The position numbers and the translations under genes are program-made. Positions 48,301 through 57,300 of a stretch of DNA of 64,000 nt are shown piece by piece (the stretch's first letter is position 1; every line of letters begins with the position of its first letter). The DNA comes from Euptelea pleiosperma (lineage: Eukaryota; Streptophyta; Magnoliopsida; Ranunculales; Eupteleaceae): contig CM068546.1 in the NCBI GenBank assembly GCA_035048495.1, forward strand, positions 31,700,674 through 31,764,673, given 5' to 3'. The notes beneath the pieces are model-generated. The model saw only the letters and a program-made list of their open reading frames with translations. It ran no database searches and was not told the origin of the DNA.

Positions 48301-51300
48301 CTCCATACACGCCTATCTGGCACAGAGTCAGACAGAGCGACGTCCTGCAAATCGGAATAGAAGACGGGATACAGCTTCAATCTCCCAATCATTAAGCCCC
48401 CTCCTAAAGCCAAAATTCCAAGTTGTGTTGGCCTCTTCCGGGACTTTGATGGAGTGTATAGAATTCAATTTCTTTTCCGAAAATGATATAATGATTTATG
48501 AATGCTTTTTCATGTTTGTTTTTTGTTAGAAGAGTTAATTGCAATGTGCTGGATGTGTAGGGGTATTACTGTTTTTTACAACTTACAATAATATAATATA
48601 TTGTGGGGAGTCGACTAGGGCATTAAGCTAGTTCGATGTCTCCTTTTCTTCTCTGAACTCTTTCTTTCTTTCTTCTCAAAGCTCTATCATAACTTCCATG
48701 GTATTAAAGTAAAGTTTTGATACCTTAAAGAAATCTTAATCCTCTCATCTTCTCCAAGTTCTTTTTCATTTCCTTTTCTTTCTTGGGAATCAAGTTATCA
48801 AGTTTGGTGTTGATGGTGCTGCCATCAACAGTAGCTGTGTATACTGCGAACAATACCTTTTTTTTGAAAAAAAAAGCTTGGGCTTGCTCTACAGGTTGCC
48901 ACAGGGGCTAGTGTTTTGCTCAAAAAGGCTGTCGCAACCTATGTAGAGGTATCTGCAAGCCTCTATAGGTGTTTTTTGTGCTGCCTGCCAATAATATTTG
49001 GTGTCTGTTGATGATGTCCAGCCCCTGAAGATTCCTTAAAGTGGCGGTGGTTTTGTCCAATGTGTGCTGGTGCTGTTCACAGCCCATAAGGTGGTGTTTT
49101 CTGTTGTGGGTGTTACCTGGTGTTTGTTTTAATAGTGGTGACCACAGGTGACGTGTGGTGCTGCTATCAGTGTTGTCAGGTGTTCTTTTTAATAGTTGTA
49201 ATTTTTTTTTGGTGGTGTATTGTGATGGAGAGTAAGGCTAGAATGATGATGCCGGGCGACTTCTTTAATATTCAACTGACTTCCATTAAGCTTAATGGAA
49301 GTAATTACGTTCCCAGGGCTAAATCTGTGGAGGTTTTTCTTACGGCTAAAGGAAAAATGAAGTATTTGACTGAAAATAGGTCAAAATTACTCGGAATGGG
49401 TGCAGGAAAAAGCTCAAATAATGACTTGGTTATGGAATAGTGAGGATTCCAAAATTAGTGTTAATTTGATGTTCTTGAATACTACCAATGAGATATGGGA
49501 TTAGGTTTGAAAGATGTATTTTGGCAAGAATAACATTACCGGGACATCAATTGGTTGAGGACTTTAATTTGTAGCAGGGTGATAAGACATTTACCGACTA
49601 CTATTCATCTTTGCAGAATATCTGGAACGAGTTGAATCTGTACTAACCTCTTATCTCCGATTTAAAACAACAGCGTGAAAATTTTAATGTTGCTCGATTT
49701 CCTTTTGGACTTAAGCTGGAACATGAGCTAGTTATGGGCCTTATGGCTCAAATTTTAGGAAGTAGAGAGCTTCCTAATATGACCGGAGTGTTTGCTCGTC
49801 TTCAACATGCCTTGTTGTTTGACTTTGGTGGGTTTGTTGCTGACAAATCGACCTTGGTTGTTGATGTGGATTCTCCGATGAAGTTGCATGGTGATGATCA
49901 AGCAACTATCATATAGCTTCTAACCCAATATTTCATGAACGAACAAGACATATTGTGGTGGATTTTCACTTTATAGAGACAAGGTTGTGTGTGGCGATAT
50001 TTCTACTTCATACGTGAAGTCAGAAGATTATTTAACAGATTTGTTCACTAAAGCCCTTTTTAAGAGTCGTATGGATTACATTTGTTCCAAGCTGAAAATA
50101 CACAATATTTACTCTCCAGCTTGAGGGGGAGTGTTGGAAGAGTTATTTGTAATTTGCTAGATGTGTAGGGGTATTACTGCTTTCTGACAGTTTTCAATAA
50201 TATAATATATTGTGGGTAGTTGACTAGGATATTAAGCTAGTTCGACTTCTTCTCTTCTTTTCTCAACTCTTTTTTTTTTTTTTTCAGAGCTCAAACCTAG
50301 CTTATAGTTTTATTTTTCTGAAATTTCAGTGTGTGTTCTTATGTTCTTGTCATAATTCCAGACTTCCCTTAGTCCCAAAATTTTTAAAATAATTCCCTAC
50401 ACTGTCCTAAACTTCATGACTTAATTCTGATTTTTTACAGAATGAAGTTCACCCCAAAGTCAAGTACCTTGGTTTTTGTAATGATAACCTTTCATTTTGA
50501 TTACTCTTCTGAGTGAATTCACTGGCTATTTTGCAATGTAGCATAGCTCACATTAAGTTCATCTTTTGCATTAAGTGATGACTGGAACTGGAAGTCATGG
50601 GGTTGATAATTTTACACGTGAAATTGTTTAAAGTCTACTAAGAAGTCAGAAGATTAACTCTTGTTAGAATACTTGTGTTCGGTGACCTGGATCATGAAGA
50701 GATTATAATGGACAGCTAAGGCTCATTAGGATACTTGTTGAAACTCCCGATTTATGGAGTTCCAATCAAGTTCTGAAGCATCATTTTGGAACCAAGACAT
50801 TGTGAGACCAGTTGTTCTTGATTTTTTCGTTTTTCTGGCATATTTTGATCTTCTAATCCATCTTGTAATGATAACTTTTCACTTTGGGGTCCCTTCCAAG
50901 TGATAATCTGCCAGTAGCAATCTCATTTGAAGTTCTAGCTTTCTTTAAGCGTTTAAGAGGTATCTGGAAGTCAAAGGGTTGATAATGCGATCTCTATTGT
51001 CGGAAAACTAACCTCTATTGTCTAAACCCTTTAAGTCTTCTAGAAATCAAACAACTAAGACTTATTAGAATATTTATGATTTACCAATATGGGTCATGAA
51101 GAGATTACAATGGATACTTACAAAAGATTAAATTAAAAAAAAGACGTTTATGTTCTTATGGTGAATGTATTTTTGGTTTCATGGAAGTTTATTCCTTAAT
51201 AGTAAAAAGATGTGCACTATGATCATGACGCTTGTGGTGTTGTTCCTTTGTTTATGTCATATGAAATGAAGGTTGCATACTAACTGTAGTTTATATCGTG

Positions 51301-54300
51301 GGTTCATTTTTTACGTTCTTGAGCTTAAATCTGATCTTATTCACTGTTTAATGATCAGGGTTGGGGATGATGCCCTTATTGCTATTGGTCAGGGCTGCTC
51401 CCTAAGGAATTTGAATGTCAGTGGGTGCCACCAAATTGGTGATGCTGGATTGATAGCCATTGCGAGAGGCTGCCCTCAACTCGTTTACCTAGATGTAAGC
51501 GTTCTTCAGGTGTGGACTCGTCTCTTTCTCTAATTCAGGCGTCTGATGAAATGCTTTGATGTTAATTTTTTAATAAAAAAATATACTATAACCACTAAGA
51601 ATGGATCGTGGATTTGATTTTCTCCACTTCTCATGCATTACATTTCATTAGTCACTACAACCACTAGTGGTTATACTGCTCACATTAGTCTTCTAGTGTC
51701 TCATACTTGAAACTTGAAAGGGAAGACTTTCATGTCCTATTGCAATATAAAGTTAGCTTTCTGGCATTTATACCATATATGTGGCCTGTGGTATTATCGA
51801 TCTGGACTGTCGAATCAGTGTGGTACCTTGGGTGGGCCATACCTGAAAACTAGAGTGTTCCAGCTATCCTTTTTTTTGATAAGTAGTAAGTATCATTAAA
51901 AGGGACGAATCCCGAAAAGGAACAAAAGAAAGGCAGATCCCTCTTTCTATAAACCTCGAGAGGAATCCCCTAGAAAGTCATTCCATCTAAATACAAAGGA
52001 ATATAAAAAATGCCTGCAAACTCTGGGAATACAGAAGACCAGAGATTCATTAAGGCTTTGATACTCAAAATCAGATCTGAAATTGGGGCTTCTATCCCCT
52101 CGAAGATCCTAAAATTCCTCTCCTTCCACACTGCCCACATCACAACGAAGGGAAACAATTGCCAGAGGAGACAACCTTCCCGCTTTCCTTATTGTCCATT
52201 CAATGAATTTTTTGGACTTCAGCCCATTCTGAAGACAAAATATAGATCTTGATTGCACAATCAATATCATTAGATCTTGTGCTCTGTACACCAAAAAAAA
52301 GGATCTTGTGCTCTTTTAGGGCTATGGCCCAACGAACTGATTGAATGATATGACTAGATGAATCACCACTTGTATGGGATAGATGTGGAGATTTTGTGCT
52401 ATTTGAAGACTCTTAGACCACCAATTCAACAGTATTCGCAAATTGTAGTCACGCCTCGAAGCCGGGTTTACCTGACCCGACCCATGACGACTAGATAAAA
52501 ATTGGAATCCACGACCAAGACCCATGGACACTGGGGTGAGGATAAGAAAAGAATTAAAAGAATTACTTGATTATGTCGTTGCTAAGTTTCACATTCTCAT
52601 AACATAACCCATGAATCATAATTCAAAATATGAAAGTAACTAAGTATCAAGATTTATTACATTGTTAATCATTAAATCAAACCCTAATACATCAAGTCTA
52701 ATTAAAACAAAGCATAGTAAAGGTCAAACATTTGCCAGCATCGAATTAATTATGCACCCGCTCCATCAGGCAAATCTGAAACATGATAAGTAGGGGTGAG
52801 TCGAGAAGCCTAGTAAGTGCATGTCATCACCCATGTTACCATTGGGATGAGCAACTAATCACGAGATATACACACACACACATACAATGCATACTACAAT
52901 CATATAAGTGTAAAGTTACCTATAAGTCTAATTCGGCCAACCTAATAGATGAGAAAATCCGATGAATATGCATGTCCCATCAAAATCCATAGACTCTTGT
53001 CACAAGCGGGCCACACTAACAAAATCACCACATGTTACCAAGGAGGTTGGGGCTTTGCACCCCAAGGCTCCGGGCCCTTCTTGCTTTTTCTAGGTTCGCC
53101 ATGAATCACGGTGCGAACCCAAGGATTTCATCACAAATCACGGCATGAAACCCTAACTACGAGTCCATGGACACTCAAACCTTTTTTTCTCGGCCACATG
53201 AGGGCCCAATAACAATAATTGAATAATTTGAGATGTAATACAAAATAATATCCAACAACATGTAATCGAAAGACATGTAAAAGCTGAATTTACAAAAATT
53301 GCAGATAATTCAAAATATGCTGAATTCTCAACTAACATGCTTTTGCAAAATATGAAACATATATTCAATTCAAGATATATGTTTTTCAATATATAACAAG
53401 GCATATAATAACATTTTAAAATGATACATGTATTATATATAAGATTTGTAAAATAACCATAGCGACAAGAGGAGAAGATAATCTACCTTAATGTGTAAAC
53501 AAATGAAATAAAGACTACAAGTGTGTGAAAGAGGTCCTTTCCTCTTCTTCTCCGGCCTTTTAGCTTGGTTCTTTAATGCAGAAAACAACCTCCTATGGTG
53601 TATTTTGGAGAGGGATGGAGCAACAAGGGTGGTAGGGTTTTGGTGTAGATTGCACAACAGAAAAATGATAGCACCTAGTGTGCAAAGGGAGAGGGGGATG
53701 GCTAAGTTCTAGGGGGGACAAGAGGGATGTTCACATGAAAGGGGGAGAGAAGAGGTTTTGATTGCTAAAAACCTTAGTTTGAATGGGTATGAATGTCCCC
53801 ATCTTGTCTATTTATAGCTTGGTTTAGGTGGAGGTTAGCTAGAATGTGTAGTTTAGTGGTTCACGTTAGTCTAGATTACTAATTTAAGACACTAGGAAGT
53901 TTCTAAAAATTCAAATAAACAAGTTTCTAATTAAATGTAGAGAATAATTACTGATTTTGGGAGTGGGGACTACTCCCTATATGGGTCCAACATCCAGCGG
54001 CGGAGCCAAGATTTTTTTCAAGGGGGGGCACCAGAGTTAGATAAGAGTAACGTTGACCAAAGACCTGTAGTAGAGGGGGGGGGGGGAGTAAAACTTTGAT
54101 GACAGCGGGCTATAATCGTAGCCAATGACAGCCCACAATATGAGCCACGTGGCACATTATTAGAGGACGCTAACATTATGGATGTTTGGCCAATCTTTAG
54201 GTGAACCTACAAACCGAAAATCAACATGATTAGTGATTTCTAGGCGTTTGATTGGAGTCATTTTCATGGGTTGATTTTAACCAAGGGAATTTGAGCATTA

Positions 54301-57300
54301 TTGACCATTATTTGGGTAAAAAAGATCCAAAGGTTTGAAAGCACTAATCAGGTTGATTTTTGCGGTTTGTAGGTCCACCTAGGGATTGGAAAAACATCCA
54401 TATAGTTAGAGTCCTCTAAGAATGTGCAACGTGGCTCATATTGTGGGCTGTCATCAAAGTTTTGCTCTTGCTCGAGGCTGTAGGGCAAAGACTGAAGGGT
54501 TTTGTAATTGAAAAGTCACGATGTAGCTAGCTATAGCTCAAACTTTGAGCTAGCACCATATTTGTAACTCTACCGCTGCCACCTGGGCCCATTGACCGCA
54601 TGGATGGTTACCCCACCCATTGGTGGACATGGATACAAAATATCAGCTTGTTTGATGATATTTTGCCATTGATTTTAGTACAAAAATAACTGGTTGAATC
54701 CAACGGCTAGAATCACGCCTTAAAAAGTACTAAAATCTATTGGCTAAAGATTACCAATCATAGCGATACTTGGTATGTATATCCACAAAGGGGTGGGCTA
54801 AACATCCATGCGGTCAGTGGTACAGATGGCAGCGGTAACTTAAAAAAAGTTGAGGGGGGGCACGTGCCCCCCCTGGCCCCTATGTGGCTCCGCCCCTGCC
54901 AACATCCATAGCTTCTAAGTGGAGAGAGATTTTCTCTCATATGGAAAGTCAACAAGATTCTACTAATTACTAAAGATATTTACTTATATAAGTTAATGGT
55001 AGGTTTAGGGATAGTTGGAGTGGTACAAGAGTTTAGTAAATGCTTTAATTGAAAGCGAATAGTTTTTATTTAAGGTTTTAAATTGTGTGGAGGCTTGAGT
55101 GGCTCTACCTCATATATTCTAATGATTCCTACCCTAGTATCATAATTATAAAGTCAAAATTTCTTAAAACCTATTTTAACATAATTAAGTGTGCTTATGT
55201 AGCACTCACATATATTATTAGAATTTATTCAATTAAAATTGAGAAATCCATAATAGTTCCAACATACAAGGCTTGTTTGGGAATCAAGGTTTCTTAATTA
55301 ATTATAAATGGTTACGTATTGTTAATTTTTTAAGGTAGGGTCTACCCTAGGCCTAAACCCAACTCGAGGTCAGGCCTGAGAATGCCAGCCCAAACCTAGC
55401 TCGATAGGGTTGGTCGGGTTGGAACTCCAAAGTTCTACTCCATTTTGCTCCTTGAAGAATGGAACCAAAAATGAAACCTAACTTGGCAAACCAGGCAGTG
55501 ACACCACCAAATGAAAGATTTCAAGTCATTACGAGCTTTTAGTCATGGAAAAAGTTATGAAGAAAAAGAGAATTTTTTCTTGATTCGTGGAAACTGAGGT
55601 TAGAAGTAATAAAACCCACTTACCAAATCAATCATAAAGAAGAAAATATTTCTTTTGATCTGGTTTGGCTAGTCTTACATAGTAGTATAAGAAAACGAAA
55701 ACCGAAGACAGAAGCGTACGAGAAGTAAAGGAAAGTGTAGAAGAGCTTGCAGTGATATCGGAGCAGGGGGGTCGCAGCGGTGGTCGGAGATCCAGACCTT
55801 CAACTTGCGGTCAAGGTAATAGCGCCATGCCGGCAGAAGCGACGGAGGTATCGAGCTCCCTTGAGAGGGAGAGAGAGAGAGGAGGGGAAGGCAGGGGAGG
55901 GGAGGAAAGGGAGGTGAGGAGGCTAGAGTTTGGAAAATTAAAGAGAAACCCTAAACTTTATGCTATATATATCGGGGTTGGGTTGGGTTGCTTGAGACCT
56001 CAACCCGAGCCCAACCCGAGTTTCAATTGGGCTTTGAAAATATGGCCCGAGCCTGAACCCGAGTAGTGAGGAAGCCAACCCAACCCGAGCCCAACATCAG
56101 GTTGAGCCCGTTAGGCTCAGGTTGGGCCTGCCCAAGTTGCCCTAGTCTACCCCCATGAGGTTCTAATGTACAAGGTTTATAGGAGGAACATGTGATACAA
56201 AAATTTTACACTACCTTTCTTAATTAATGAACTTACTAATATTAGTTACTTTATGCTTATATAATTAATTCTCATTTATCAAAATAGTTCATTATAACAT
56301 CTAATTAATTAATTAATTAAAGCTATCAACAGTATTCTAGAATATGTTGATTAGGTTGTGTGACACTCACGTATATGCACTATTTATAAATACATGAAAC
56401 ATAAATAATTTGTTAATTAAAATCATAGGTTAACATGCTCATAATTAAACATTAAATACCAGAATCATATTAAAAAAAAATCACATTTAAGGGTCTCAAA
56501 ACAGATCCTAAAAATTGTGGGTTCCACCTATCGAAACTCCAAAAAATAATTTTTCCCTAAAATTTCTTGAAGGTCAATTATTATGGCTGCAACTCGGGCG
56601 GGTTAGGGGTCAACCCGAACCCAACCCGACCTTCAATACATCTAGCCCGAGCCCAACCCGAGGTTGGGTTTGACATACCTAGTCTAAGCTCAACCCGATT
56701 GGGTTGGCGGGTTTGGCGTCCGATTGTACCTAACGAGGATATCCTTGATCTTCTTCGACTGCTTGTCCACGTACTTCTGGTAGCCTTCACGATGCTCTGA
56801 TGGATAGTGTAGATCTAAGATGTGTGGCCCCCACCTCACTCCGATCCTCATATCAACGCACATATTTCATCGACTCTTCAAGTCAAGGATGCGTTACTGT
56901 TCACTATCGCAGCTTGAGAAAGAGGGCAAGAAAAGGAACAAAAGATATAAAAGAGACGAAAAGAGTTAAAAGAGAGTCGGCCAAAAGATTGAAAAACAAA
57001 AGGGCCGGTAGAAAAGTTAGGATTACACTCAAAACTTTTATCTGATTAGAAGGATTGAGATAAAAAGCATAAATGGCTTATTAGGTTGCAAGATCTACGA
57101 CTTTAGGTGTTTGAAGAGGGTGTTGAATTTCCCAAAGGAGACAGATGAGACTAAAAGAGAGTGGTTGACTTTCTGATGCTGAAAGCAGTGTTTTTATGGG
57201 AGAATCGATGGCGTCCGAGCAAGAGAATCGGTTTGTAGGCCCTTGTAGTGGAGGATCTCCAGCTCCACCAGCTCGATTGGACAGTCATTGATCAGGCAAC

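Larger units (their letters stand above)
53995..54898. mobile_element. hAT-type MITE with perfect 8-bp duplication, carrying two nested MITEs
   Basis: CCAACATC flanks at 53987-53994 and 54899-54906. TIRs are CAGCGGCGGAGCCA and the inverse of TGGCTCCGCCCCTG, a common plant hAT end. Two other MITEs (54086-54467 and 54522-54852) fill almost all of the interior, so the original element was only about 190 bp. Confidence 0.85.

Noticed and set aside
48051..48395. 114-codon plus-strand ORF
   Set aside because: Antisense of the LINE zinc-binding domain at 47841-48413.
55752..56066. 104-codon ORF with a [20 protein letters not shown] run
   Set aside because: Driven by a GA/GGA low-complexity tract and a GC-rich repeat unit. 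No family similarity, and it sits inside intron 7.
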